Assembly (NCBI GenBank): GCA_002771475.1 | Contig: PCTH01000055.1 | Span: 1 to 33,456, forward strand | DNA: 33,456 bases | Reading direction: 5' to 3' | DNA from: Candidatus Omnitrophica bacterium CG22_combo_CG10-13_8_21_14_all_43_16 | GTDB lineage: Bacteria; Omnitrophota; Gorgyraeia; Gorgyraeales; Gorgyraeaceae | Shown here: piece after piece, positions 1 to 9,183 of the stretch | Numbering within the stretch: position 1 is the first letter of the stretch | Layout: each line of letters starts with the position of its first letter | Notes under the pieces: model-generated | Database searches by the model: none | What the model saw: only the letters and a program-made list of their open reading frames with translations | What the model was told of the DNA's origin: nothing | Position numbers and translations under genes: made by a program

Positions 1-144
1 AATCTTGTTATTTTTCATCTTGACATATTACCGCACGACTTTCGTATTTATGAATCAGTAAAAAAACAAAAGAGCCGGCATCTGCTTATTGCAAATGGCG
101 GCCCGACCATCAATACTGCCTTCAGAAAACAAAATTATTTCTGA
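1..144 (+). CDS. C-terminal fragment of an uncharacterised protein truncated by the window edge (...NLVIFHLDILPHDFRIYESVKKQKSRHLLIANGGPTINTAFRKQNYF*)
   Basis: Frame 1 is open for 47 codons from base 1 to TGA at 142-144. No family recognised. Confidence 0.45.
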   Translation, partial: NLVIFHLDILPHDFRIYESVKKQKSRHLLIANGGPTINTAFRKQNYF

Positions 145-252
145 ACCCAAAATTACTTTATATCACTTGCTCATCTCTATTTGTTAATATAACTAGCTTT
201 GGTCTTCTTGTCAATCTAAATTCAGAATTGATTTTTTCCAAAAGCAAAAAAT

Positions 253-326
253 TGGCTGGGACGTGTGGATTCGAACCACAATAGCGAGATCCAAATTCTC
301 GAGTCCTACCATTGGACGACGTCCCA
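253..326 (-). tRNA. tRNA-Gln (UUG), CCA encoded
   Basis: Reverse complement TGGGACG...CGAGA-ATTTGGA-TCTCG...GGTTCGAATCC...CGTCCCA-G-CCA; 7-bp acceptor stem, anticodon TTG. Confidence 0.95.
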
Positions 327-329
327 AAA

Positions 330-725
330 TTACAGCTTGCCCTTTTCCGCCTGATATGCATCCAAAACCTTTTTCTGGATATATTCTCTTGCCTGCGCAG
401 TAATGGGATGGGCTATGTCTTTATGTTCTGACTGCCTTAAATCGTGCGCCTGATCAGGGTCATGGGAAACCTGGGGCTGCGCAGAAACAGGGATCTGCGA
501 GCCGCATTCATTGCAGAATTTGCTATGGATCACATTTTTGTGGCTGCATTTCGGGCAAGGTTCTTTTATCTTGCGGGACGGCATTGCGATAAAAAGGCTG
601 GACTTGCCTTCTATGATTTTTATATTCCGCACCACAAAAGCGTTATCAATGGTTATGGTGGCGTATGCCTTTAACTTGTTATTCGAGCCTTCTTTCGAGA
701 AAATCCTAACCTCTGTTATCTCCAT
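330..725 (-). CDS. spoVG: SpoVG family protein with an internal zinc-ribbon insertion
   Basis: MEITEVRIF...KAYATITIDNAFVVRNIKIIEGKSSLFIAMPSRK and HKDIAHPITAQAREYIQKKVLDAY match the two halves of SpoVG; CPKC...CNECG zinc ribbon lies between them. Confidence 0.9.
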   Translation of the reverse strand: MEITEVRIFSKEGSNNKLKAYATITIDNAFVVRNIKIIEGKSSLFIAMPSRKIKEPCPKCSHKNVIHSKFCNECGSQIPVSAQPQVSHDPDQAHDLRQSEHKDIAHPITAQAREYIQKKVLDAYQAEKGKL

Positions 726-1593
726 AGATGCCTCCTTTATAAGTCTTTGCTAAAAAAACATCCATGCTGCTTAAGCCGGAAATATTTTTAAAAATCTTTT
801 CCGCTTCGACTTTTCTTTCAAATGTGCAGAAAACCGTCGGCCCGCTCCCTGATAAAAGGCTATGCCGCGCCCCTGCTTCGAGCAGCAAGGCCTTTGCCTT
901 GTTTATGTGGGCACCATCTCCGGCAAGGACGCTTTCAAAGATATTATAATAATTTTCTTCAAGTTCTTTAGCGCCTTTTTTCAGAGCCAAGAGCGCTTTT
1001 TTAAGAGCGCTCTTTGCGCCGGAAAAACTGCATCTATCAATTCTCTGATACATCCTTTTTGTCGAAAGAGAGATAGAAGGTTTTATCAACACATGAAAAA
1101 AATCTTTACGGATATTTATTCTTTTTATTTTCTCGCCCGCTCCCTCTGCCGATGCAAAAGGATCATCCGTCATAAAAAATGGCGCATCCTTGCCAATACC
1201 TGAAGCTATAGAAAAAAGGTTTTTCCCGCTTACCCCTAATTTAAAAATTTCATTTATGGCTCTCAGCGCAGAGGCAGCGTCGCTGGATCCCCCTCCAAGG
1301 CCTGCTGAAACAGGTATGCGCTTTTTAATTTCTATATCCAGGTTTAAGTTAATCCCGATTTCTTTAAAAAGCGCTTTGGCTGCTTTATAAACTATATTAT
1401 CTTTGCCCTGGCTGCAGCCAGAAGGCGTTGCCCTGACTTTTAAGCCTTTGCCTTTTTCTTTTAAAACTATCTCGTCTTTTAAATCTATTTTTTCAAAGAT
1501 CGTTTCTATGTTATGAAAGCCGTCCGGCCGCTTTCCAAGAACATCTAAATAAAGATTCAGCTTGCAAGGAGCGAAAACTTTAATCTCGCGCAT
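706..1593 (-). CDS. ispE: 4-diphosphocytidyl-2-C-methyl-D-erythritol kinase
   Basis: GHMP kinase motifs (APCKLNLYLDVLGKRPDGFHNIETIF, RIPVSAGLGGGSSDAASALRAIN, LSGSGPTVF). Confidence 0.95.
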   Translation of the reverse strand: MREIKVFAPCKLNLYLDVLGKRPDGFHNIETIFEKIDLKDEIVLKEKGKGLKVRATPSGCSQGKDNIVYKAAKALFKEIGINLNLDIEIKKRIPVSAGLGGGSSDAASALRAINEIFKLGVSGKNLFSIASGIGKDAPFFMTDDPFASAEGAGEKIKRINIRKDFFHVLIKPSISLSTKRMYQRIDRCSFSGAKSALKKALLALKKGAKELEENYYNIFESVLAGDGAHINKAKALLLEAGARHSLLSGSGPTVFCTFERKVEAEKIFKNISGLSSMDVFLAKTYKGGIYGDNRG

Positions 1594-2533
1594 TTTTGCG
1601 TGCTATAACTTTCTTTGCCGCTTTTATAATATCGTCTGCCGTGAGGCCGAAGAGTTTAAAGAGTTCTTTCGGGTCCCCTGATTCTCCAAACCTGTCTTTG
1701 ACGCCTATGAATTCCATTGGCACGGGACATGACTGCGACAAGACCTCGCTTACAGCGCTGCCCATCCCGCCGACTATAGTATGCTCCTCGGCAGTAACAA
1801 CCGCTCCTGTTTCCCTGGCAGCTTTTATTATAATATCTTTATCTATAGGCTTGATTGTATGCAGATTTATAACCCTGGCTGAGATATTTTCTTTTTTAAG
1901 CGCCTCGTGAGCGCGCAACGCCTCATATACCTCTACGCCGCAGGCTATGATGGTGACATCTTTGCCCTCTTTTAATAAAACAGCTTTGCCTATTTTGAAG
2001 ATATCTTCTTCTTTGGTCACAACCGGCACCCCGCTCCTGCCGAGCCTCAGATATACAGGCCCGGGACAAGAGGCACTGGCAATCGTCGCTTTTTTCGCTT
2101 CTATCGCGTCGCACGGGATAATGACTGTCATATTAGGCAAAATCCTCATGAGGGCAAGCTCCTCATTCGCCTGGTGAGTAGGCCCGTCTTCGCCCACAGA
2201 AATGCCGCCATGCGTGCCCACAACCTTTACGTTTGTTTTCATATACGCCAGCGAAACCCTTACCTGATCCCACGCCCTTCCTGCCGCAAAAGCCCCAAAC
2301 GTGCACGCAAAAGCGACCTTCCCGGATAGCGCCAGCCCGGCTGCCGTGCCCATCATGTCCTGCTCGCTTACGCCCATTGAAAAAAATCTTTCCGGGAATT
2401 TTTCCTTGAACCATGCGGCGCGCGTTGACTCCGTAAGGTCCGCCGAGAGCACCACTATATCTTCCCTTATCCGGCCAAGCTCCACCAGGCCTTCGCCAAA
2501 TCCGTCTCTTGTAGGTTTCATTTTGATTTCCAT
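1580..2533 (-). CDS. Transketolase, C-terminal subunit
   Basis: Pyr and C-terminal transketolase domains (RAAWFKEKFPERFFSMGVSEQDMMGTAAGLALSGK, GPTHQANEELALMRILPNM). Confidence 0.93.
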   Translation of the reverse strand: MEIKMKPTRDGFGEGLVELGRIREDIVVLSADLTESTRAAWFKEKFPERFFSMGVSEQDMMGTAAGLALSGKVAFACTFGAFAAGRAWDQVRVSLAYMKTNVKVVGTHGGISVGEDGPTHQANEELALMRILPNMTVIIPCDAIEAKKATIASASCPGPVYLRLGRSGVPVVTKEEDIFKIGKAVLLKEGKDVTIIACGVEVYEALRAHEALKKENISARVINLHTIKPIDKDIIIKAARETGAVVTAEEHTIVGGMGSAVSEVLSQSCPVPMEFIGVKDRFGESGDPKELFKLFGLTADDIIKAAKKVIARKNARD

Positions 2534-3361
2534 TTATTTCTCCGTTTCCAATTCTTCGATAGCTTTCGCCAGTTCTTCTTTATTAGGCGCGACTCCGTGA
2601 TATTTATTTTTATTCTCAAAAAAAGAAACGCCTTTCCCTTTAACGGTATGGGCAAGCACCATGCTCGGCCTGCCTTTTATCTTTTCAGCTTTATCATAGG
2701 CTTCTGTTACTTCCTTGATATTGTGGCCGTTTATCTCAAAGACCTCCCAGCCGAACGCCTGCCATTTCGCCTTTAACGGCTCCAGGCCTTTTATATCCTC
2801 GATCCTGCCGTCTATTTGAAACTTATTATAATCTATTATGCCGCACACATTATCCAGCTTGTAATGAGCGCTGGTAAGCGCTGCCTCCCAAACCTGGCCT
2901 TCATCCAATTCTCCGTCGCCCATCAGGCAATATACGCGCTTTGGATCTTTGTTTAATCTTGCGCCCAGGGCAAAGCCATTTGCTATAGAAAGCCCCTGGC
3001 CCAGGGACCCGCTGGATATTTCCACGCCCGGCAGGCCTCTCTGCGGATGGCCCTGGAGCCTTGAGCCGGCTTTTCTCAGGGTGCATAGCTCGTCTTTACT
3101 GAAAAAATTCATGGCCGCAAGCACCGCGTACAACGCAGGGCACCCATGGCCTTTTGACAGGACAAATATATCCCTGGTATTACAGAGCGGCTTGGAGGGG
3201 TCGCAATTGAATTTATAAAAATACAGCCCCACTAGAAGCTCCACCATTGATAAAGAACCGCCTGTGTGCCCGGAACCGGCGCAGTTAAGCATCTTTACGA
3301 TTTCTATCCTTACCTCTTTTGCGATTTTTTTCAGCTCATTGATATCAGGTTGTTTTGCCAT
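2534..3361 (-). CDS. Transketolase, N-terminal (TPP-binding) subunit
   Basis: SGHTGGSLSMVELL, FVLSKGHGCPALYAVL, CLMGDGELDEGQVWEA; directly upstream of the C-terminal subunit. Confidence 0.93.
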   Translation of the reverse strand: MAKQPDINELKKIAKEVRIEIVKMLNCAGSGHTGGSLSMVELLVGLYFYKFNCDPSKPLCNTRDIFVLSKGHGCPALYAVLAAMNFFSKDELCTLRKAGSRLQGHPQRGLPGVEISSGSLGQGLSIANGFALGARLNKDPKRVYCLMGDGELDEGQVWEAALTSAHYKLDNVCGIIDYNKFQIDGRIEDIKGLEPLKAKWQAFGWEVFEINGHNIKEVTEAYDKAEKIKGRPSMVLAHTVKGKGVSFFENKNKYHGVAPNKEELAKAIEELETEK

Positions 3362-3370
3362 GGCTATCCT

Positions 3371-4915
3371 TTATTTTGTATTTTTTAAAAGCTGCCGGAG
3401 TTTTTCCTTCACCTTTTCATCGTCCTTTAAACTTATTGATTTAGACCACGCCTCTTTTGCCTTATCCAAGCTGCCTGTCTTGAAATAGACATCCCCCAGA
3501 TGGTCATACACGACAGCGTCTTCGCCTATTATTTCTTTTGCTTTTTCGAGCTCTTTTTTAGCCTCTTTAAACATGCCTTTTTTAAAATAAACCCACCCCA
3601 GACTGTCTATGTAAGCGCCGTTCTCCGGGCTCAATCTAAGCGCCTTTTTCACAAGCTCCAAGGCCTCGTCAAGATTTTTGCCTTCATCGGCATATATGTA
3701 GCCTAAATAATTCAAGGCCTCGGGATTTTCAGGATCCAGCTCAATCGAGCGCTTTATCCTGAGCGTAGATTCTTCTTTGCTGCCCATTTCTTCCAGCGCC
3801 GCGCCTAAATAAAAATGCGCCTTGGGGTTAAACGGGTCTATCTCTATGCTTTTTTTGTACTCCTCTACCGCCTGAACCTTATCGCCTTTTTCAGAATAAC
3901 AAAACGCTATTGCAAGATACACGTCTGCCTGCCTTTTTTCCAGGTTCAGGGCTTTTTTCAGGACAGCTATTGCCTGGTCCAGCTTATCCATGGCAATATA
4001 AATATAGCTCAACTCTATATAGGCATTAACATCCTCTCTGTCAATGCCGATGACTTTTTCATATTGTTTTATAGCCTCTTCTTTTTCGTTCATCTCAAAA
4101 TAAAGCTGGCCCAGCTGATGATACACCCTCGCATTGGACGGGTCTAAATCCAGGGATTTTCTATAATGCGCGAGCGCCTGGTCTTTTTTATTCTGGATTT
4201 CAAAAAGCACTGCTACTCCGAGATGGGCTTCCAGATAATCCGGGTTCAGCTCTATAGCCTTCTCCAGGGCCTTTATCGCATCGTCGATCCTGCCTGCCCT
4301 TGCGTACACTATGCCGAGATTAAAATATATAACGGGCGAATCCTTTTTTTCCGCGGCAAGGTTTTCGTATATCTTGACAGCCTTTTCCATGTCCTGGCCT
4401 ACTATATAAAGATCGGCCAGAGACGTAAGGGTGCTAAGATCGTCTGGATTTGATTTTAATATATCCTCGTATTCTTTTGTGGCCTCGTCAATCTTTTTCT
4501 GCGAGGTATATATAAGCGCTAATAAAAATCCGGCCTTGGTATTCCCCGGGTCTATCTCTTTCGCCTTCCCAAGCGCTTTTATAGCAGGGTCAAGCTGGCC
4601 TGACTTTATAAAACTTGCCCCTAACCTATAATAAAGAGGCGCTGCGGCCGGATCTAATTGTATCGCTTTCTGATATTCTTCTATCGCTTCGGCAGTCCTG
4701 CCTTCATTGTCATATATCATGCCTGTTGAATAGTGGGCATATGCCTTTGAAGACGGGTTTATGATATCTTTTTTTCTGGATAAATCAGGGGCATCTTTAT
4801 GGATAGCTCTTTTAGAAGGGAAATTTGTCCTGGCGGGTTTTGTAGACGCGCATCCAGCGAGATTAAAAACAAATGCTGCCAAAAAACCTATTATTAGATA
4901 ATATCTTGGGGACAT
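3371..4915 (-). CDS. TPR-repeat lipoprotein
   Basis: N-terminal signal with lipobox (FNLAGC) followed by about 12 tandem tetratricopeptide repeats. Confidence 0.9.
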   Translation of the reverse strand: MSPRYYLIIGFLAAFVFNLAGCASTKPARTNFPSKRAIHKDAPDLSRKKDIINPSSKAYAHYSTGMIYDNEGRTAEAIEEYQKAIQLDPAAAPLYYRLGASFIKSGQLDPAIKALGKAKEIDPGNTKAGFLLALIYTSQKKIDEATKEYEDILKSNPDDLSTLTSLADLYIVGQDMEKAVKIYENLAAEKKDSPVIYFNLGIVYARAGRIDDAIKALEKAIELNPDYLEAHLGVAVLFEIQNKKDQALAHYRKSLDLDPSNARVYHQLGQLYFEMNEKEEAIKQYEKVIGIDREDVNAYIELSYIYIAMDKLDQAIAVLKKALNLEKRQADVYLAIAFCYSEKGDKVQAVEEYKKSIEIDPFNPKAHFYLGAALEEMGSKEESTLRIKRSIELDPENPEALNYLGYIYADEGKNLDEALELVKKALRLSPENGAYIDSLGWVYFKKGMFKEAKKELEKAKEIIGEDAVVYDHLGDVYFKTGSLDKAKEAWSKSISLKDDEKVKEKLRQLLKNTK

Positions 4916-4935
4916 TTCAATGTTGTAAAATGAAA

Positions 4936-4964
4936 TGCAGGGGAAGGCACCGCCTTCCCCTGCA
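4936..4964 (-). terminator. Strong perfect hairpin (13-bp stem, 3-nt loop) downstream of the small basic ORF
   Basis: TGCAGGGGAAGGC-acc-GCCTTCCCCTGCA. No clear U-tract, so terminator function is tentative. Confidence 0.5.
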
Positions 4965-4976
4965 GATATTTACCGA

Positions 4977-5072
4977 TTACCACAATTTCTTTTTATGCCT
5001 GTCTCTTCGGAGCCTTTTCTTTCTTTTATGTCTGGCTATTTTTTTTCTTTTTCTTTTTCTGCCGCAAGGCAT
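4977..5072 (-). CDS. 31-aa AURKAIP1/COX24-domain-like basic small protein (MPCGRKRKRKKIARHKRKKRLRRDRHKKKLW)
   Basis: Below the ORF-track cutoff; ATG preceded by GAGGAGGGCGTT (strong SD). Resembles the bacterial AURKAIP1/COX24 family (MPCGKKRKRHKIATHKRKKRLRKNRHKKK-type). Confidence 0.85.
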   Translation of the reverse strand: MPCGRKRKRKKIARHKRKKRLRRDRHKKKLW

Positions 5073-5086
5073 AACGCCCTCCTCGT

Positions 5087-5959
5087 TTAATATATGACTT
5101 TATTTAACGGGTATTCTATAATCCCCTGCGCCCCGTTTTGCTTAAGCTTCGGGATCAGGTTTCTTACCACTGATTCATCTATAATAGTCTCTATGGCGCA
5201 CCAGCCTTTTTTGGAAAGCCGGGAGATTGTGGGGTTTTTGATTGCCGGCAGGATAGAGATTATTTTATTCAGGTTCTTCTCTTCCACGTTCATCTTAAGC
5301 CCTACCTTTTCTTCCGCAAGTATCGCGCCCTGCAAAAGAAGCGCCATATTCTCTATCTTTTCCCTCTTCCAGGAATCCTTCCACGAAGATTTATTTGCAA
5401 TAATTAAAGTGGTGGATTCGCATATAGTGTCCACTATCCTGAGATTATTTGCCTTTAAGCTTGCGCCTGTTTCAGTAAGTTCTACTATTCCGTCTACCAA
5501 TCCCGCGCCGACTTTAGCTTCAGTAGCGCCCCAGCTGAATTCTATATCCACGTCTACCTTTTTCTTCTTAAAATATTCTTTTGTGGCGCTTACAAGTTCC
5601 GTTGCGATTCTCTTGCCCTTAAGGTCTTCCGGCTTTTTTATCTTCGAATCATTCGGCACGGCCAGGACCCAGCGCACAGGCCTTAACCCTTGCTTGCCGT
5701 ATATAAGCTCACAGACCTCTACCACGTCTCTCTGGCTTTCAATAGTCCAATCCCTGCCTGTAATCCCTGCATCAAGAGCCCCGTCAGCAACATACCTAGC
5801 CATCTCCTGCGCCCTTAAAAGAAACGGCGATATTTCAGTGTCATCTATCGAAGGGAAATAGCTCCTGGATCCTATATTTACAGTAAACCCCGCCTTCTTA
5901 AACATCCTGACAGTGGCTTCCTGGAGACTTCCTTTAGGAACCCCGAATTTTAATTTCAT
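5087..5959 (-). CDS. hisG: ATP phosphoribosyltransferase (long form)
   Basis: [25 protein letters not shown]..., [10 protein letters not shown]-terminal ACT-like HisG_C region. Start at MKLKF chosen because the ORF-track start (6004) lies above the predicted TSS. Confidence 0.93.
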   Translation of the reverse strand: MKLKFGVPKGSLQEATVRMFKKAGFTVNIGSRSYFPSIDDTEISPFLLRAQEMARYVADGALDAGITGRDWTIESQRDVVEVCELIYGKQGLRPVRWVLAVPNDSKIKKPEDLKGKRIATELVSATKEYFKKKKVDVDIEFSWGATEAKVGAGLVDGIVELTETGASLKANNLRIVDTICESTTLIIANKSSWKDSWKREKIENMALLLQGAILAEEKVGLKMNVEEKNLNKIISILPAIKNPTISRLSKKGWCAIETIIDESVVRNLIPKLKQNGAQGIIEYPLNKVIY

Positions 5960-5995
5960 GTTTGTGTTTGATGCGTTTTTTACCATAGTGAAGTT

Positions 5996-6024
5996 ATTAT
6001 ACAAGCTGGTTAAAAATTTGTAAA
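5996..6024 (-). promoter_or_regulatory. Sigma70-like promoter for hisG
   Basis: Minus strand TTTACA - 17 nt - TATAAT. Confidence 0.6.
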
Positions 6025-6051
6025 GAGAAAACTTTATATAGGAAAATAGCT

Positions 6052-7959
6052 CTAAAGGGATGTTTGAATATTTTTTATTTGCTTTACTGCAGTGGCATTT
6101 TTTGGAGAAACTCGCAGCCGTTCGTTTATACCAGACAGAACTGGCAGCTTTATGATAAAAGTCGACCCCCTGTTCTCTCCGGAAAGCCTGGAAACGATGC
6201 GGAAACTCCCGTCATGCAGTCTTGCGTAAAAATCATTCTCTGCCAAACCAAAGCCTGAGCCATCTTTTCTGTAGGACGCATCAAGGCCGAAGATCACTTC
6301 ATAACTCCCGTCCTGGTTAGGGGCATTACTCCGCATCTCCTTCGGGAAACCTGCGCCATTGTCAGTAATTTCTATGATCACGTCTTTCCCGTTCTCAGCT
6401 AACCTTATAGCAATAACTACTTCGCTAATCCCGGCCGTATTTTTCAATTTTTCAGAATTAACAATAATATTTGTTATTATTTGCTGCATCATCATGGAAT
6501 TAGCGATAATAATAGGGTTGCCTTTTTCTTTAAATTTTATAAAACCGGTATTACGATACGGATCAATTGTTTTTTTGATAATTTCATTAAGGCTGACTTC
6601 TTTTTTTTGTACCTTACCGTTTACCAAGTCCACGCCTTCTCTTAAAATATTAATCAAATTTTCAAGATTTTCTTTAAAGATTCTGCTATATAGCTTGACA
6701 TCCTCTGCTGTTGTTTCGTTAAAATTATCATAGGGAATTTGTTTTTCTAATTCATTAAATTTGGCTTCTATTTTCTCTAAGATTACTAAATTGCGTATTA
6801 AACTGTTTTCCCATTTTAAAATTTGCCCAGATACCTTGTTTATTTTAATGCCTTGAGGCGGCTCATTTGTCAAGGTTTGTATTTTTTTAATTCTGTTATT
6901 TAATACAGCATGCAGACTGTTAAATTTTTTCTCTAGCCAGGGCTCATTTTCTTCTGCAATCATCTCCAGGAAGCCTGTTGTATTAATGCCTGTGTTAATA
7001 TCGGCGACTGAACCGCCATGTCTCATCCTTCTTAGAACAAGGATAACCGGATATTTTTTTAAGAATAACTGCCCGAGCGCTTTGTTAAGCTTAGCCACGG
7101 CCTCGTTGTGCTGTTCAAACGTAATCTTAAAATCTCCCCCCCATTCTTTAGCTTCCGCAGATAATTCTTTTAATTTGGCAATTTGAGCTTTTTTTGTATT
7201 TTCGCCTTTTACGCTAAAAAGGGAGTTGAGGTCTTTTCTTGTCCTTACTATATCATCAGCAAGCCCATAATAGTGCCTGCTCATGACTGCCTCAATAATA
7301 AGCCCTGCTCTTTTCATATCAGGCAAGTTAAATATATCAGCATCTCTATTACAGAATTTGTACGTATAATATTTTGCTATGAGTTCTTCCAAGTTTTTAT
7401 TTTCTGATTCAAATTTTCCGAAATATTTCTCCATAATTTCTACAACATCCTCTTTAAGGCTCGCTGATTTAAAACTATAACCTTTGTCAAGTTCACCGCC
7501 AAGCTCGTTCAAAAATAACCTTTTTGGTTCGAAGTATAAAATAAGTTGCAAAAGACTATGGACCCCTTCGTGGAACAAGCTTTCTCTCACAATATCTCCC
7601 ATGCTAACCCCTTTTATCTCAGCCATTAATCTCAATATGCTTTTGCTGCCTTGCACCTCGCCATTGCCATCAATAAACAAACCCCCTCGCGCAATATCTT
7701 TTACAATAAAATCTATCGTCTCTTCGTCTAAATCTAAAAATGGGTCCCTTAGCATCTCTTTGATTTGCTCCTGCTCTTCAAGCCTTAATACATCCTGAAA
7801 CCTTTCTTGTCTACTTAAAGTACCGTTAAAATCCAATGGCTTTCTTAAGAAAGATTTTTGTGACAAATTTATTCCATAGCATATATTATTTAATAAAAAT
7901 ATAGCTGCTATCAGTAGTATTATAATCTTAAAATTAAAGACTTTTTTAAAGTTTGTCAT
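6052..7959 (-). CDS. Histidine-kinase-like ATPase domain protein with N-terminal signal/TM segment and HExxH motif
   Basis: N box ([16 protein letters not shown]), G1 ([10 protein letters not shown]), G2 (GSGFGLAE) of HATPase_c; N-terminal hydrophobic segment [23 protein letters not shown] in the N-terminal half. Confidence 0.8.
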   Translation of the reverse strand: MTNFKKVFNFKIIILLIAAIFLLNNICYGINLSQKSFLRKPLDFNGTLSRQERFQDVLRLEEQEQIKEMLRDPFLDLDEETIDFIVKDIARGGLFIDGNGEVQGSKSILRLMAEIKGVSMGDIVRESLFHEGVHSLLQLILYFEPKRLFLNELGGELDKGYSFKSASLKEDVVEIMEKYFGKFESENKNLEELIAKYYTYKFCNRDADIFNLPDMKRAGLIIEAVMSRHYYGLADDIVRTRKDLNSLFSVKGENTKKAQIAKLKELSAEAKEWGGDFKITFEQHNEAVAKLNKALGQLFLKKYPVILVLRRMRHGGSVADINTGINTTGFLEMIAEENEPWLEKKFNSLHAVLNNRIKKIQTLTNEPPQGIKINKVSGQILKWENSLIRNLVILEKIEAKFNELEKQIPYDNFNETTAEDVKLYSRIFKENLENLINILREGVDLVNGKVQKKEVSLNEIIKKTIDPYRNTGFIKFKEKGNPIIIANSMMMQQIITNIIVNSEKLKNTAGISEVVIAIRLAENGKDVIIEITDNGAGFPKEMRSNAPNQDGSYEVIFGLDASYRKDGSGFGLAENDFYARLHDGSFRIVSRLSGENRGSTFIIKLPVLSGINERLRVSPKNATAVKQIKNIQTSL

Positions 7960-8015
7960 ATCATATAAACTATACCCTATTTTATGCTCTTTGTCAACAA
8001 ATTAAGAGGTAGCTT

Positions 8016-8464
8016 TTATAAGCTTGTTCTAGATAAAGCTTTGGAATTAAGCTGAAATGCTAGATTGGCGCTTTTTCTCACTTCTGGGAATTCGCCTATA
8101 AAGTCATACCGTTTGCCGTCTTCCGCGTGGTCAATCACCATGTGGGAGCTATCCGGGTCCCTGCCTTTAAAGTAATATCCATCAGTAGGAACTATCTTTA
8201 TATTCTTAAACGGGCTATGTAAAAGAAGCGCTTTTGCTGTAACGGAATCTATGCCATCTGCCGTTATCCGCCATCCTGGAAATCTTTCCTGAAACCCGGG
8301 TAACAGAGCCAACCACCAGTACGCAAGAGACACAAGGCGGCCTTCTTCTTCCAGCCTCTTTGCCAGTGGCTTGTTATGCAGCGTGTCAAATACTGTACCG
8401 GAGATGATCCATTTCCGTCTTCAATGATGGCCCTGTCGTATCCATAAGGAGGCCTTCCGCCCAC
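8016..8464 (-). pseudogene. Frameshifted CDS of unknown function (VGGRPPYGYDRAIIEDG | KWIISGTVFDTLHNKPLAKRLEEEGRLVSLAYWW...)
   Basis: Two overlapping ORFs in different frames join into one coherent about 150-aa protein if one G is restored near 8410 (GACGGAAATGG to GACGGGAAATGG). GTG start directly abuts the pcm stop (TAAGTG). Confidence 0.6.
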
Positions 8465-9175
8465 TTAAAACCTTTTTTTACTTTCCTTATCTCTTAACAT
8501 CGGTACAAATCTTACTGGAATAATGCTTTTGGATGTAATTTTTCCTTGTATTTTCTTGAGCCGCTTCAACTCCTGCCAGTATGTTCCTACAGGGATAACT
8601 AAACTCCCGCCTTCGGCTAATTGCTCAAATAAAGCAGGAGGAACGGCTTTCGGCGCGCAGGTAACAATTATGGCATCAAAAGGAGCGTATTCCGGCCAGC
8701 CTAAAAAGCCGTCTCCGTGTTTAACCTTAATATTTTCGTAGCCTAATTCTTTAAGCAATTTCTGGGAGCGCTCTGCCAACGGCTCCAGTATCTCTATGGC
8801 ATACACCTCTTTCGCTAACTCTGCTAAAATTGCTGTTTGATATCCTGAACCTGTTCCTATTTCCAAAACCTTCTCGCCTCCTTTTAATTCTAACAACTCT
8901 GTCATCAAAGCAACAATATAAGGTTGGGAAATAGTCTGATCTTCGCCGATAGGCAAAGGATGGTCTCCATAGGAAAGGTGCCTATACATAGGCGGAACAA
9001 ACAAGTGCCTTTCCACTTTATGCATCGCCTTAAGTACGCGCTCATTAGTTACGCCCCTTGCCTTTATCTGCGAATTAATCATATTTTCTTTGCGCATGTA
9101 AAATCTTTCCTCTGAATAACCTGCTCCTAAAAGAAACAACCCTGTGATTACTAAGAGTATCCTGTTTAGCCTCAT
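8465..9175 (-). CDS. pcm: Protein-L-isoaspartate O-methyltransferase with N-terminal signal peptide
   Basis: VERHLFVPPMYRHLSYGDHPLPIGEDQTISQPYIVALMTELL...VLEIGTGSGYQTAILAEL; N-terminal MRLNRILLVITGLFLLGAGYS. Confidence 0.93.
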   Translation of the reverse strand: MRLNRILLVITGLFLLGAGYSEERFYMRKENMINSQIKARGVTNERVLKAMHKVERHLFVPPMYRHLSYGDHPLPIGEDQTISQPYIVALMTELLELKGGEKVLEIGTGSGYQTAILAELAKEVYAIEILEPLAERSQKLLKELGYENIKVKHGDGFLGWPEYAPFDAIIVTCAPKAVPPALFEQLAEGGSLVIPVGTYWQELKRLKKIQGKITSKSIIPVRFVPMLRDKESKKRF

Positions 9176-9183
9176 CGCTTGTC

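Noticed and set aside
158-361. 67-aa ORF (MHIRRKRASCNFGTSSNGRTREFGSRYCGSNPHVPANF...)
   Set aside because: Spans the tRNA-Gln gene; artefact of translating tRNA sequence.
1580-3361. Split transketolase as a gene-fission novelty
   Set aside because: Two-subunit transketolases are common in many bacteria and archaea; not unusual.
3371-4915. Apparent repetitive DNA in the TPR gene as a possible CRISPR/tandem array
   Set aside because: Periodicity is about 102 nt and degenerate, fully explained by 34-aa TPR repeats.
5094-5861. 255-aa plus-strand ORF antisense to hisG
   Set aside because: Mirror ORF of hisG; composition typical of antisense frames.
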